A DNA stretch of 64,000 nucleotides from Helicoverpa zea (GCF_022581195.2 NC_061453.1:14588001-14652000), one strand, 5' to 3'; shown: positions 38,501 through 52,238, counted from the stretch's first letter. Made by a program: numbers and translations. The notes: generated by a model from the letters alone, not told the origin.

Positions 38501-39840
38501 ATGAAAATGTTCAAGGACTTTTTACCCTGTGATCTGCGCCAAACCTGCTGTGATGTGTAAAAGAAAAACAATCGCAGTTTACATGTTACGATCACAAAGA
38601 GTATTCGATCAGAGAATTTATTATAAACAAACATCTATCGTGAATGGTATCTAGCTATGTTATATTGTACTTACAATTTATAAACAACTGTTGCTAGGAT
38701 ATTTTTACTGAAACGAATAGTTGTTGCTAGGGAATGTTTCATGTAACATTCCTTATAATTTCTTTAAATGCACCATGACTTTGCCTTATGGCAAAGTCCT
38801 TTTTCAACCCTTTCATTTAGGGGTATAAAACTCATTATAAAACTTTCAGAAATAACACAGAAAATTTAAGTAGTTCACTCTATAAAAATGTACGTAAACA
38901 TTACTGGAATCTAAAATAGTGTCTTAAGATATGAAAACCCGTACTATATATATTTTTTAAATCACGATTGTCAGAAAATTTCAACTTCTTTGCATCAAAA
39001 CACGGCGGCGCTTTTATGAGCGCTTCCCGTTATAGCAACAACGTAAATGCATTTTTATTTACTAACCAAATAACCATTAATATAAATATATCCGTCCTGC
39101 ATCTCTGGCAGATATTCAAAATGCATCATTCACAGTAAGACTGTTTCAGAAGATAGTTTCATGAAATGTTTACAATGAGTCAGCAATATGGAAAGAGGAT
39201 TTTCCTGAAAACACATTTTTGTCATTGTAACGTGAAAATGCTAGCTGAATTTTTCAGAGTATTTGTTTGTTGTTTTAATTCCTATGACATTAGTCATACT
39301 GGAAGTATGTTATAGGAATTTATTAATGCACGATAAAATATGTCGATTAATGGTGTTATTTAAATCGACTGTAAAAAGCTAATAATCTAAACGCTTTTAA
39401 AACGGAGTTCAAAACAATCATTTTGGAAATTTTGCGTATACAGGAAAATTCCATTTCTTTACCTGCCGTTACTCCGCACTGAATAAACATTTACTTTTCA
39501 ACCATATTTAACACATGAACCTCCTAAATTGCTACGCTATTTTTAAGCAAATGTAATAATGCTATCATCGCGGCTTGCTTTACGACTGTTTTGTTTATTT
39601 TAGCGTAAAATCTTCCGTCCATTACGAGTTCGCAGAATTCAATGTTTTTCGATAAAGTGACGTACCTATGCAATCGTTTTTATTGGCATTTTAAGAATTA
39701 TATCGACGAATAATCCTTTCAAGGGCGAAGTGTTAAGAGAATATCAAAATCACACGGTATCATTTCTTGAACCATAGATACAAAGAGTGTATTTTCTACA
39801 TTGAAACTACGAGTACATAAAGACTGTGCTCACAGCTAGG

Positions 39841-40100
39841 GTTGCCAACTTTTTTTTACAAGAAATAAAGTATATTCAGGTCTATGAAGATTATTAAACA
39901 ATATTTTAGCAAAACAAACAGTATTTATTTATTATTTTTAAATACATATTTTTTGGAGCTTCTAAATGTAACACATAATAATGTGTCTGCATTTTGATGC
40001 TGAAAACAGTATTTTGTATACTTTTTTTTTTGTTAGACAGTAAAAAGTATAATTTAGTGAAAAACAGTAGAATACTGTTTAAAACAGTATAGTTGGCAAC
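39841..40100. mobile_element. Possible short-TIR MITE
   Basis: The unit starts GTTGCCAACT and ends AGTTGGCAAC, an exact ten-base inverted pair. Inside, AAACAGTA-like motifs recur several times (for example near 39917, 40003 and 40085). The interior is AT-rich with no gene. The boundaries are tentative. Confidence 0.45.
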
Positions 40101-43100
40101 TATACTCACAGCATGAAACTCAAATATGTGCCACACAGGTAGACAAATTCATAAGAAAATCTAGTCCAACAGGTATCTGTGTAAACATGGAATGTGTATG
40201 TTATGATAGTTTATCAAAGAAACAGAGGCTGCACGTGTTCTTGGCAATCGCGTGTAGGTCACTTCTAGTCGATGGATATGGATCTAGGTTTATGCGATCC
40301 ACTGACCTTTTCTAAAGTATCGGAAAAGCTTTAACTTTGAACATCATATTTTATTTTATAAACACTAGTGTTATACAAATTGCGAATTGCTGCTTTGAGA
40401 AGTATGAAATTGGCGAAAATAATTTGTTACAATCGGAACTTACAAATAAGCTAAAAAACATGCACTTTTTACCGACTGTTGAAATATAAGTACTTAGTAC
40501 ACAGCTGCCAATTTCTAACTATTTTATTACCTGCTTCAATTCGACTAATGTAATATTTGTTGAAACAATCCAAAGTAATAGGTTTGCTAAGGTAACCTCT
40601 TAGCAATACCAAAGCGCAGTCATCTGTCTTCACAGTTAACACTTTAACTGGCTATTTATTCTCCTGTGAAGAAGTTTGCTAAGTTGATGTTCATTCATGA
40701 AATAAATGAGTTATCTTTATTTAAAGCGAGAGGCCGTTGACTGGGAATTTAGAGGCTATGATATGTGAAGGACGGCCATTTTGGGTTGATAACGTTTTTT
40801 CATCATTTTTTTGACATTAATGTCAATTTAATATGTTGACAAATTATACCATGCTACTTAAAAAAGGAATAACTATATAACCGCCGCAAACTGCTTTTAA
40901 GCACTTATGTCCACTAAACATACATGTCTAAGTTGATGTTTTTTATTGTTGATTTTTTATTGTTGTTGAAAAATTGTCTTTGAGTAAGAAGAAATACAAA
41001 ACCAAAGAATTTTAGTATTGTGTTATTGTGTATCAAAACACTGAAAAAGATAATATTATCATTTTATCGATATAGTAAGAAATAGTCACCAAACAATATT
41101 CACCTCTATCCTAAACTACCAAAACTAGTAGCGTAACCTAATCCTATTACAGTACGTCGTAATAAAGATTATAACTATTACATCACGAGATTAAGTTAGT
41201 TAACAAACAAGTACTGGCGATATAATCTCTTATTAGATTAATTAATTAACCACAGTGTGCTCTAATCAAATATTATTAGATAGTGAAGTGTTCACGTTTA
41301 AGAAGATGTCAACATGCTGTGATGAAAATATTTGCAAACTGTTGTGTCATCGGAAAAATGTTAGCAGATTTAAACATGTGTGTACTTATTGCTGGTCATG
41401 AATATCGTGGACGTGTACTTTATGATAGGCTTTGCATTGATTTCTTCTGAATATAGGATGATTACTTTTCAGGTATAAAACTTCTGTCTATTTCGGTAGT
41501 TTATAATATAAACTTAGTAGTGAATGGGCAGTGCAATCTTTCAGCCATTGATAGCTTCGCTTAAGAGAGGAAAATCTAAGTTACCCTCTGTACGAAAAGA
41601 GGCTTGTATTCTTCAGTGGGACAGTAAAAAACTCATTGTGATGATTATAATTATTTCTACAACTTTTTTTCGATTCTTCGCAGTCTCTTAATTTAGTTTA
41701 AGCCTACCTGACTCCTTCAAGCGACAAAAATCACTACTATCTAAACAAACATTAACGCCTATCTTTATAACCTGCTCAACAGTTGTTTGCCCTAAACTGA
41801 ACCGATTAATCCTGTCATTACATCATAAATCCACATTACTTGCGCAGGAGTCACCTGCGGCGATAATCCCAGATTAGTGTACCGCGTTACCAGTTACCAA
41901 ATGTAACTCCCACGTACAAGTTGGTTCCACAACTCGTGAGCCGCGGCGCCTCGTAATGTCAATGACATTTTTGGCTTCAACTGTTTCTGTATGCAAAATT
42001 ATTTTCGAAACTCGATTTTGAATTTTGGTAGAGTGACAATATTATTTGAGTAAATGTTGTGGTTAATGCTGGTCCCTTTTCTATATGAGAAGAGGGTTTA
42101 ATGCCATGAGTATAACAATAGTTAAGAACATCTAAATTATGTGGATGTCATTAGTATTATGCGCAAATAGTTAATTAAGTACTTTGGAAATGTTTGATTG
42201 TCACCTACCATTGATTTCGCTGTGATTGAACTCTAAACTATGACTCATAAGAGCAACCAACGCATGCATTGTTTCTTTGAACTTGCTTTATAAACTGCAC
42301 TGATTCATATTTCCTCATAAAGTATTTTCTCTGAACGTACTCTCACATGATATTTTCAGAACAGAAATACTTATGTAAAATTATCCTGAGAACTTTCTTT
42401 CACAAAATTGTCCTCTCCTTTGTTTTGTTGTCGAAATTCAATTTTCAGCCTGAAATCAGTTTTGAGTCTAAAATAAAAAGCTATTTAAGTGATCGTTGAA
42501 CCTAGCGAAGGTTTTGCTCGTCTTACTAATTGCCCAATGAAGCGATAAATAAAGAACTTAATTAGCTGTAGCGGTAATTATACTAAATTAACTTGTTGTA
42601 CCTGAATATAGTGTTCTCGTTTCTAGAACTAGGGAGGTCAATGTTCTTATTATTATACAACTAAAAATATTGTAATATTTGATGTGGAAATTAAAAAGGT
42701 CAATGAACTGTATGAAACATTTTCCATTGAAATTAAGCATTATTGAGTTTCAAGGGCCGATAATTGTTGTTTAGCCTGGATGCAATACTGATGAATTTCA
42801 AGACGTCCGACATATGATAAACCCGATTTCAGTAAGACAAAACCTTGCTATACAAAGCAATATGTGTGCCAATGACATGATTTAATAATCCAAGAATAGA
42901 ACCCAGCTACCGACGTATCGCGTGCATAAGTACCGAATAAGGCCGTAAGCCTGCAACCGAGCCTTATAAAGGTACAATGACCACGAAATAGCTAAACATA
43001 TACTATACACCCCATCAATGAAAATACAACCGTATGGAACAAAAAATAGAATTTAATTTTGACCGCTGTGCGTTAAGACTTAGATTTGAAGACTGTGTTT

Positions 43101-43707
43101 TACGAAGTTAGTCTTTACTGCCTAGTGTTAAGGTTTGTTTTTGTATATAATTTGTTTAGTAGTGTAGTTGTGTAGGCTAGGTCCATTCATGCATACCAAT
43201 CCGGTCTGTTAGTTCGCCTTGATATTTTGTTGTTCGTATGCACTTGTCAAGCGTTTTGTCTCATTGTTTGGTAATTAGATTCCTATTGCGATGTTTTGGG
43301 AAGTTTTGCTAAGGAACATGTAGTTTAGAATAATCTATTGACCGAATATAAATACGTATTATAGTTTTACATGAAAGTAGCATCAAGTTCATGTAATGTC
43401 ATGTTTTTCTGTCGATTATTAGGTAAGATTGATAATATTATGAAACTTAAAAATGAAGCTTGAGCAAATCCGGTTTTAAAAAGATGGTAAGGTAAGGTAA
43501 GTAATAATAAACATTGCTGTTTGTTATATTTATAAGTTTGTTATAATTATTTCCATCCACACTTTTTGCCCAACAGTTTTCTCATTACGAAGGATCCGAC
43601 ATTTAACCGTGGCTAAATATATCATGTCCTGAGTTAGGTCATACGAAATTAGCTCTAACTTAGGATACCTTACCGGACTCAATGTAGCCTAACGTTCATA
43701 CAAGACG

Positions 43708-43745
43708 TCTCGCTTACCTGAAAACAAAAGAAACAAGAATTTAAG
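43708..43745 (-). other. Candidate recursive splice (ratchet) site
   Basis: On the minus strand a pyrimidine-rich tract, TTGTTTCTTTTGTTTTCAG, is joined directly to GTAAGCGAG, with the junction between 43718 and 43717. An acceptor fused to a strong donor is the known layout of zero-length recursive splice sites in long insect introns. Its strand agrees with the FAM43 gene. Confidence 0.4.
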
Positions 43746-43869
43746 AATTTGATTTATTATGCTGTAATGAGATTTCTCTTTTTGTTGAATGCATCCTATT
43801 TATAGAATTTAATAAGGTCCTGCTTGATTAGTATGCAAGAACTCAAGTCATTCGAAAGCATGTGCAATA

Positions 43870-43956
43870 TAGTGGGATCATTCGAAGGGCCGGGAAATAA
43901 GGCGACGAAATGGTATGGCCTTTGCCCAGCATTGGAACAGTACGGGAAAGGAATAA
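43870..43956 (+). pseudogene. Probable LINE ORF C-terminal remnant
   Basis: The plus strand reads RRNGMAFAQHWNSTGKE then TAA. The core resembles the EAFAQQWDS-type C-terminus of noctuid LINE polyproteins. The match is short and no tail repeat is obvious, so identity is tentative. Confidence 0.4.
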
Positions 43957-44564
43957 AAATATATTATTATGCAGAAACCTAAATACATAGTAATTTTAAA
44001 CCTTGATTATACCAATTAGGTGAAAGGTCCTAAAATCTATCATAATATGTTTTTGTAATTTGAAACATTGCGCTGTCAATGACATTTCCAATTAAATCTC
44101 TCAACTGATATGGATTTGAGATTCTTATTATGTAAGAATGATTTTTAAGGCATTCCAAGAACTATGTAAATGTTTATTTAATGTACAGATTAACCTATAT
44201 CGTGGCGTTGGAGTTTAAACGGCTATAGAAATACTTCTTAATGAGTTTAAACATTTCTTAAGGAAAATCGCTTTTCTAGAATATCCTTAATCTAATTGAA
44301 CAGTAAATTATACACATTAGAAGATAATAATATTAATTGCGTCTGTTCTTATAATCAAACGACACATAATGACAGTGGTTATTCAAATAATTGATTCTAA
44401 TGTTTGACATTGACCCGAAATAAAGACGTTGATCAATTGCAATCAATGAACGTTTATTACAATTAATTTCCTTCGATTAATTTGGCAAAAAATCAATTGA
44501 GCAAGTATGTGTATGTACGTTTTGTAAAACAATTAAGGTTGGTTGTACATATCCTGTTTCGTTA

Positions 44565-44665
44565 GTCGCGTCCCGGATTGGCAAGCGGCGGCGTTTGCTA
44601 TGCATGCGTTACACGCGATAATGTTCGGTTCAGACTTATGCTTATGTTGCTGTCGTGGTCGGATT
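44565..44665. promoter_or_regulatory. GC-rich islet with CCAAT and GCATGCG motifs
   Basis: The patch reads GATTGGCAAGCGGCGGCG, then TATGCATGCGTTACACGCGA, then GGTTCAGAC, which resembles an initiator. It is compositionally distinct from the flanks. No start codon or exon was resolved. Confidence 0.25.
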
Positions 44666-44882
44666 TCATGGTATGGAGAAATGGCTAAATATATCTAAAA
44701 AAATATATTTTTTTTAATTTTAGGTAGAATTCTTTGGAAATTCTTAGCTAAGATGATAAATGTTTTTACGATTTAAACTAAGACTGTTTTTACGATATTT
44801 TGTCATAATATGTGAATTACATGTAAAATTATTTAAATACGAATAAATAACATCATTAATGTTATTTTTAGGTGTTACAAGC

Positions 44883-45005
44883 AGTTATGTTTTACATAAT
44901 TATATTTCTAGAAAAGTAAAATTAAATTATAAACAAGAATAGCACAAGTTATGTTTTACAATTATTTCTAGAAAAATAGTATTACTTAAATAATAAACAA
45001 GAATA
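44883..45005. repeat. Tandem duplication of a ~60-bp unit
   Basis: Copy one (44883-44941) and copy two (44947-45005) share AGTTATGTTTTACA, ATTTCTAGAAAA and AAACAAGAATA in order, with small indels. The five bases between the copies are unique. Confidence 0.7.
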
Positions 45006-47235
45006 CCTGTCTTTAAATTATTCATCTGTCATTTCATATTTTTGTTTTATTATTATCTAAGATAAAAAATCACAGAGAACACAAAAAGTATTCATCTTAC
45101 ACTTGAAATAACAGTATATAATCAGCGTGTCAAGTTTTTTGTTCGACCATATTTAGACTGTGGCCTTCTCAATGCCGAGTGTAATACAGCGTTATGATAT
45201 TTTGTTTTGAGCTAGACAGCGATACAATAAGTGTCGAATAATCTGAAAAGTTAATACTGTGAGATTAGAGGATGTTTAGACAGGATTAAATTATTATATA
45301 ATGTGTTATGACATATAAAATTTTTAACTGTAAATATGTCTTTCATTTCAGGTCATCTTTTTGCTATTTTGAATATCTATATGATTGTTTTTTAAATTTA
45401 TTACCGTGTTGTTTTCCTTTGATTAAATAACAAATCGCAGCCAGGCTAGTTATTTTATTACTGTAATAAAATGTGCTAAAAGCGATAGCTATTTCATCAG
45501 CGTAAATTATTTCAGTAATTTTATAGATCTGTTTAAGTATGACAAGTTAGTCGAAGCCTTAATTCCAGTTTCAGATAAGTCAAGGCTTACAATTTGCATT
45601 TGTGAATTTATTTAAATTTTCTCAAACAGAACACTTGATTAGAATGTTGTTTTTTCACTAACGGAAAGCTAGACATTTTTGGAAATGTATAAAATCTTTC
45701 AAGTGCCTGTAACAAGTTAAAGTAAGCAGTTACAATTAACTGTTGACTCACATACCTGGGCGCAGTGAGTCAACTGAACTGATAAACTGTTTGAACTGGG
45801 AACTGCATTAATTCCTAAACTAACTGGGAATGCAAATATGTGTTCAATGCACTGCTACAGAGTAAATAAACGAGTTTGCTCAGAAGAGATTACTCATCTT
45901 TGTTACACTGTAAAATATGCCTGATTCGAAAACTATGCGTATTAAATTGCATTACTTTTAATGCTTTTGAAGAAGATAAATTATTACCAACCACAATATG
46001 AGTAATTTTAAAATGAAATCACTTTATCTTTTAGATTTTCTAAAATTATTTTTAGAAGTAATTAAAATAGACTCCAGCTGTGTTCCACTCTGCCACTACG
46101 AATGATTTATAGTTTTACATTTAATTAAACATCTAAAAGGGTTTTCTTCGCATTATGAACTTAAATTACGCTCTCTTTCACCTACAATTTTGCAACTAGG
46201 TATATATTGTTTTTAGCACAACGGTTTTATACACATTTCCGCATATAAACTGCAAATATAAAAGCGTTATGAAGTAGGCCACATATTGTTTTACAATATA
46301 ACAGTAACGCTGTTGTCACCTAATTGGACAAGCTTGTGTGACGGCGCTCGCGCATGAATCATGCACACTTTAATTACTTCTAATTGATGTCTAAGCGAGT
46401 TAAGAGGTTAATTCGTAGTACTTTAGGAGATTACGTTGTTAATGTGAACCGCCTTGAAATTACAACAAAAAAATGTTCGATCAATATTTTAAGTTTGTTT
46501 GTTTACTGGGTACAAAGATTCGTTACTATGGAAAATAATATCAACTGTCCAGCCTTGAAAAAAAACTTGAGTATTATGTAAACAAATGGATGACTCTAAC
46601 GATTTAATTAAGACCTTCAGTAACTGGAAGATTTAGTTTAAAATTCTTCCGTTTAACCTATGTTTAAAGATCAGTATAGAGTACTGTAAGTTCTGGGCAT
46701 GCGCACTCGTGTCACACGACCGTCATCAGCATTCGCAGCCACGCCCCCATTACATTCAATATTAATTAGTGCTTGCATTTCTCCATGCATCTGGCTCGTT
46801 TGTACTGAGAGAACAGTTTTATGACTTGTCTCTTGTAAAAATGATGTCATTTGTCTAGGTATAATGGAGAGAACCGTATATCTTATGACTTGGTCCGCTG
46901 ATGTGAGAAAATCATAAGTGCGATACCACCAGTATCACCATTTAGTAGGTACCTCTAATTATTTTGTTGACAATTATCCTTTGCGTGATAAAATCTCTCA
47001 GGTTTTTAGGATGAATGCTTTAATTCATGTTTGCTTTAACCGGTTTCCAGCCAAAACAAAGAATTCAAACATTCAACAAAGTCTGGGTTCGATGCGTTTT
47101 TTAAATGTGCAAATATTTGATTGGTCAAAATCAGGCCCGTTCCACAAAACAACCTGTCGAATTGAAAACTTCTTCCTTTTTTAAAACTATGTTCAAATTA
47201 CGAATGATATCGTTTTTACCCCGCCGATTTTTAAT

Positions 47236-47436
47236 AACATCATCCTCCGAGCCTTTTTCCCAACTACGTTGGGGTCGGCTTCCAGTCTAACCGGATTCCG
47301 CTGAGTACCAGTGCTTTACAAGAAGCGACTGCCTATCTGACCTCCTCAACCCAGTTACCCGGGCAAACCAATACCTCTTGGTTAGACTGGTGTCAGACTT
47401 ACTGGCTTCTGACTACCCGTAACGACTGTCAAGGAT
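47236..47436. repeat. Common noctuid interspersed repeat
   Basis: It runs from CATCATCCTCCGAGCCTTTT through CAACTACGTTGGGGTCGGCT and TCTAACCGGATTCCGCTGAG to TGACTACCCGTAACGACTGT. I recognise this block from many noctuid sequences. Its class is unknown to me. Confidence 0.65.
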
Positions 47437-47794
47437 TTTTAATAACAAACTTTACATATCTCTACATAATCTCCTAGTTGACATAACAGTAGTTTTTACT
47501 TCATTTTCCTAAGTTCACATAGCTGGATTGGTCACAGTCGTGATGGTGGCTACTACATTAACATTCGTTAGCTTCGTCGTGACGAGTCCGGCTGGGAATA
47601 ATTAGTCACTCTGTGGTGTATTGTGAGTGGACGCGTGATACTATTGAATGAAAGACTACGTGGGACGGGTGTATGTAATAGGTTTATGTTAAAGTTGCAG
47701 GAGTGTGAGTAAAGTCACGCTATTAGGTTGAAGCCTATCGGTGGTAGGTAATGTACCTTATCTAAGCTATGTAGAGGAAAAAATGATTAATGGT

Positions 47795-47932
47795 TTGTAG
47801 GTACTGTAAAGGCTCCGAAAGTACTTGACCGATTTAAAAAATCTTGCACAGTTGAACAGCTACCCTATCCCTTAGTGGCTATATTATCCGGATACGGGTG
47901 CCCCCAGAACGCTCGTAAACCCGTTAGTCTAG
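47795..47932 (-). repeat. Degenerate family A-like repeat
   Basis: Recognisable pieces include AGTACTTGACCGATTT, TATATTATCCGGATACGGG and a terminal CCGTTAGTCTAGT. These line up with the copy at 48511 after many changes. Confidence 0.5.
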
Positions 47933-48510
47933 TAAGAGTAGATGCCAAATTATATAATTTCTTCTAACTTATATAATTTATTTTCTAATAATTTTCAGTT
48001 TCAAGAACTTCAGTTTTTAGTTTCACGAACAATATGTACCTAAGTATCACGATAAAGCAAGAAGAAAATGTATCACACCTTTTAAAAATCAATTATTTCA
48101 TCCACCCTCGTGTTTTAGCGTATCTTTTGACGTTGTCATCTATGTAACTACGTTATGAAACGTTTCTAGGAAACATGGAAACTAAATTACACACGTACAA
48201 AAAGGCTCGCGCTTCGAAATAACATTTTCGAGTGGCGGCCGACGACGCGAGAGCAAAGTTTTTTTTTTACAAAATAAAAACAAGTCAAAAACTAGCGGAA
48301 TGAACCGGAGAATGTAAAAATGGTATGCTAGATTTGTTGAAATAATTTTAACTGGGAATGAAATATAAGCTTTTTTCTTCTCTTGAACTAATTAAATTTT
48401 TGCTACGGTCTGGTTTTAAAAGGAATACTTAAACTAGGTTATTTCGTAACATGGACTTTCATAGAAGGGTTAACTTAGGTATATCTCATGAATATTTTAT
48501 GTTATGCTCA

Positions 48511-48698
48511 TCTATACTAATATTATAAAGAGGAAAACTTTGTTTGTTTGTTTGGTTGTAATGGATAAACTCAAAAACTACTGGACCGATTTCAAATATT
48601 CTTTCACCATTAGAAAGCTATATTATCTGCTATTTTATCCCGGTGCGGGCAGTAGCTCCCACGGGACGCGGGTGAAACTGCGGGAAAAACGGCTAGTG
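48511..48698 (-). repeat. Family A repeat, inverted copy
   Basis: It starts CTATACTAATATTATAAAGA and ends ACGGCTAGT, the inverse of the copy at 4036. An 89-codon frame crosses it but is a by-product of the repeat. Confidence 0.75.
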
Positions 48699-49669
48699 AT
48701 ATATAAATGTATTCCCATAAGTGAGGTTTCTTATTGGATGATTTATAAAAATACTTACCCGCAGACGATTTAAGGTCCTTAAAATTTTACAAATAGGATA
48801 AACCCCAGTTTCAACGCATAAACACGTTCTAGTTAAGGTGACCACATCAACGATTACTTTCATGACATAACTATAGATTACATCTAAATATAACTGAGCA
48901 GGAAAACCCGAATGTCCCTAATTTTTAAGCTAAGCAGGTCACGTTCTAAACTTGTTCGTATTTCGGTGACATAACGTCGCATGCGCAGCTCATCTTACAA
49001 GGATTTACGACGTTTTAAACTGACTTAATCGATGTCTGCGCAAACATGCGCAATCCTACATTTTTTTTACAATTCGACATTTTATGTTCTGCGTTGTTAT
49101 AAATATTTCAAATAATTTATGTCCATGTAAAATAATATCCACTGTTCAATATGATAATATAATTATTGTTATGTTAAACAATTAATGTAATATGAATTTA
49201 TTCATTGCAAGAAAATTATTTATGTGCGAGATCCCTACACGTGTAAATATAAATAAACATCAAGTGCATATTTTATTACCATTTCATATGATTATTTACA
49301 AACCTGGCATAAAATTGCTATCATACAGGAAAAATAAAAAGATTTTTTTTCTTAAAATGACTGCTTAGATAAGTTGTCATTTTTTATGTTGTCAACTCCT
49401 ATATCCAAGACTCAATCTTTACAACGTTTGTTAAGCTCTGAAAATCATACAAATACCAATTTACCTACGCACTACAGAAGGATAATATTTTATAAATCAT
49501 CTGACTGTATTGTTTGATGAATAACATCTGCCAGCACCGAGTTAAGGTTATGGCACATTATAGCGGCACCGTAACAGCACGACTCCGCACCAGCATTTAA
49601 GTTGTCATTCAATTTAGAGCATTAAATCCTGTATATTATAATATATTTCGTAATGTCAATATGAAAAAG

Positions 49670-49805
49670 CCAACGGCGAGCAGTCAGCGTGCTTGCCGCT
49701 TCGACACAACTCGACTCGCCGCCCGCGTGCTGCAAGCGAGCGGTCCTCATGCGTACAGCGCGCCGACAGCGTGCTAATTGCGCGCCGACTCTTAAACGGC
49801 TTCAA
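49670..49805. promoter_or_regulatory. CpG-rich island, candidate promoter or 5' UTR exon
   Basis: About 130 bases of GC-rich sequence interrupt AT-rich DNA. On the minus strand it reads GAGTCGAGTTGTGTCGAAGC, similar to the area just after an insect initiator, then CACGCTGACTGCTCGCC. If the FAM43 gene starts inside the window this is one possible 5' non-coding exon. No PTB-coding frame is present. Confidence 0.3.
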
Positions 49806-51032
49806 CTTAAACAATGGCACATAATTTAATTATCTAATGATAGCCTGTCTCATATAATGACTTTACCGGTTTTTCTTAGAACACGTCACTCTCGGTATAA
49901 TTTGTTAACAGTAGGTATATGATAGTACATAAGCACTGGAGATTTTTTTATAACTAATATCACTTCGTGCGTATGTAGTTGTCACCGATATTGAATTGAC
50001 AAATAGTTTCGCTACGAGATTTATTTATTTACGAGTTGAATGTATCATATATTAATAGGTAACGGTTTTTGGGATCAAATATTTATAAAGTTCAACATAA
50101 ATAATGTGTTCCATTCACTTCGAAAAAAAAAACACAAGACAAAGTATTATGTAATATTCTGGTTTATTATCACCAATGGATATCAAGGACTCGTTTACCC
50201 TACCATTCGTCAATTTTACACAACAGATGTGCATAATTATTACGAAATTTTATGTATGTAAATTATCTATTTAAACATTATATAAGCCTATTGAAATAGC
50301 CTGATAGCTCACAAGCACTATGATTATTACACATTTATAATAATCTTCATAACAAAGTATATTCCGATGACCCGAGCGAACTTGTGCGTATGTATTTATG
50401 TAAATGTGGATAATTTGCTACAAACCTGATAATGGCCGCGGAAACTGTGGATGCACTTTAAATCGTTCTGCTTGTTAAATGGTTCTAGAAGTAAATAATA
50501 ATATATTCGACTAATCTGTATATAGCCAACTTGGATTAAGGAAAATATATTTAATTATTATTATTTTTTATAAAATAAAATCTGCTTGCTGTTGAATTGA
50601 ATAGCTACTACCTAAAAATGTGAAACCAAATCATTTATAAATGCCTCTTTACGCAAATGAATGAATTAAATTTTCAAATCGGTTTTTGTCAATTTTACAA
50701 ATTGGTACTTAGACCTTATTCTTAGAAGTTATCAATATTCAGTATGAAACATACAAAAACATCAATTATTTATTTATAGCGCATACGTAACTCATCAGAA
50801 CACCATTACGGTAACATTACAGTAAGTTTAACATTCTCTTCCCGGTAGTTTTTACTTTGTTGTTGAAATAACCGGTTGTATTTAATCAAGAGGAAATAAC
50901 ATAACTGCCGAATTCATTATCAATTGAACACATCAGGAAATTATCTGGCTGTGCTTATGTAATTCTGTCTAAAGGAAGTAAAAACTTGAAGCGCTCAATA
51001 TATCTTCTCATCATGAATCGTTATTTACTTAG

Positions 51033-51339
51033 TTTTTTTAGGGTTCCGTATCCAAAGGGTAAAACGGGACCCTACTGTTTTGGCTCCTCTGTCCGTCCGT
51101 CCGTCCGTCCATCCGTCTGTCACCAGGCTGTATCTCAGAACCGTGATAGTTAGAGAGTTGAAATTTTTAGAGATGATGTATTTCTGTTGACGCTATAACA
51201 ACAAATACTGAAAACTAAATAAAGTAAATATTTTGGGGGGCTCCCATACAACAAACGTGTTTTTTGCTCATTTTTAAATAATGGTACGGAACTCTTCGTG
51301 CGCATGTCCGACTCGCACTTGGCCGGTTTTTTTTTTTAG
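51033..51339 (+). repeat. Common lepidopteran repeat (GGGTTCCGTA... TTGGCCGG type)
   Basis: It starts AGGGTTCCGTATCCAAAGGG, includes a (CCGT)n run, CACCAGGCTGTATCTCAGAA and GGGGGCTCCCATACAACAAA, and ends CGACTCGCACTTGGCCGG plus poly-T. This is one of the most widespread lepidopteran repeats. It is likely a non-autonomous retroelement. Confidence 0.75.
51091..51120 (+). repeat. (GTCC)n microsatellite inside a dispersed repeat
   Basis: Consecutive GTCC units with one changed unit (ATCC) lie inside the repeat at 51033-51339. They are part of that element rather than independent. Confidence 0.8.
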
Positions 51340-52130
51340 TTGAGGTCAATACTTCAGAAAAAAAATTATTTTATTTTACCTACTGAGATTCTCTTTCATT
51401 GAGTTCAAATATTTTGGTATAAAAACTTCGTTAGTCTACTTTTTTCTGCTCGTTAAATATTCATACAATAGTAGTTTGGCAAAAATAGAAGAACAAAATT
51501 AGCAAATTATTTAAATTAGCACGTACTCGCGTGTAGGTACGTTCACTAAACGTGATAAAATTGATAACACGAGATCTTCAAAAAATAAATAAAAAATAAT
51601 ATGCAAATAGAAAAGTTAACATTTTGCTACATAAGAAGCACGATATTACAAACGTGACCAAACATTTAATAAGATTAATTATGTAAATTGCACCTTTTTG
51701 TATCTTTTTACCGACCCAGTTCATTGTTTGTTACAATGTACAATATATTAATAATATAAAACTATGTACTTGTTAGGGCTCAATCCTTTTTTGCAATAAA
51801 AACAAAATAAATAATTTTGTTTCAATAGCACATTTAAAGTAAAAATCTTAGTTATTCAAAACAAGCAGTATTTTAAATGTCACTTAAAAATATCGATACA
51901 CCTAAAGTGGTTCACCTATATTTTAAGTAAAAAAAAAAAAACAAAATTACTTGATTTTGGACTTTGGGTTACATTTTTATATTTCAAGATTAAGGAAGAT
52001 AATCAACATAATACACATCGATAGACAAAAAAACTTGTTTTGAAAAATATACAAAAATGTTTCGACCTTAGTAAATGCTGATGGTGCTAATAAAATAATA
52101 ACACAACAAACTTTTCCTTAAGTTAATATA

Positions 52131-52238
52131 GGTACAGTCAACTTCAGGTCAGTGGTAACAGTTTTATAGGAAAATCGTACTTATTACCATTGAGTTCAGG
52201 TGCATGACAGTTACCACTGATGTGCAGTCTTCTGTACC
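52131..52238 (+). mobile_element. Short TIR MITE, copy 1 of an inverted pair
   Basis: This 108-base unit starts GGTACAGTCAACTTCAGGTC and ends with the inverse of GGTACAGAAGACTGCACATC. Inner inverted segments CAGTGGTAAC and GTTACCACTG mark imperfect ends of about 30 bases. TA lies on both sides. A second copy in the opposite direction is at 53301-53407. Confidence 0.7.

Noticed and set aside
39440..39480. GGCAG|GTAAAG donor-like site on the minus strand
   Set aside because: The upstream sequence is AT-rich with stops in all frames nearby and carries no FAM43 PTB motif.
45745..45785. Another CAG|GTATGT junction on the minus strand near 45757
   Set aside because: The sequence before it (ACTCACTGCGCCCAG) lacks a long pyrimidine tract, so it is weaker than the three reported sites. 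An exon end there could not be supported by a coding frame.
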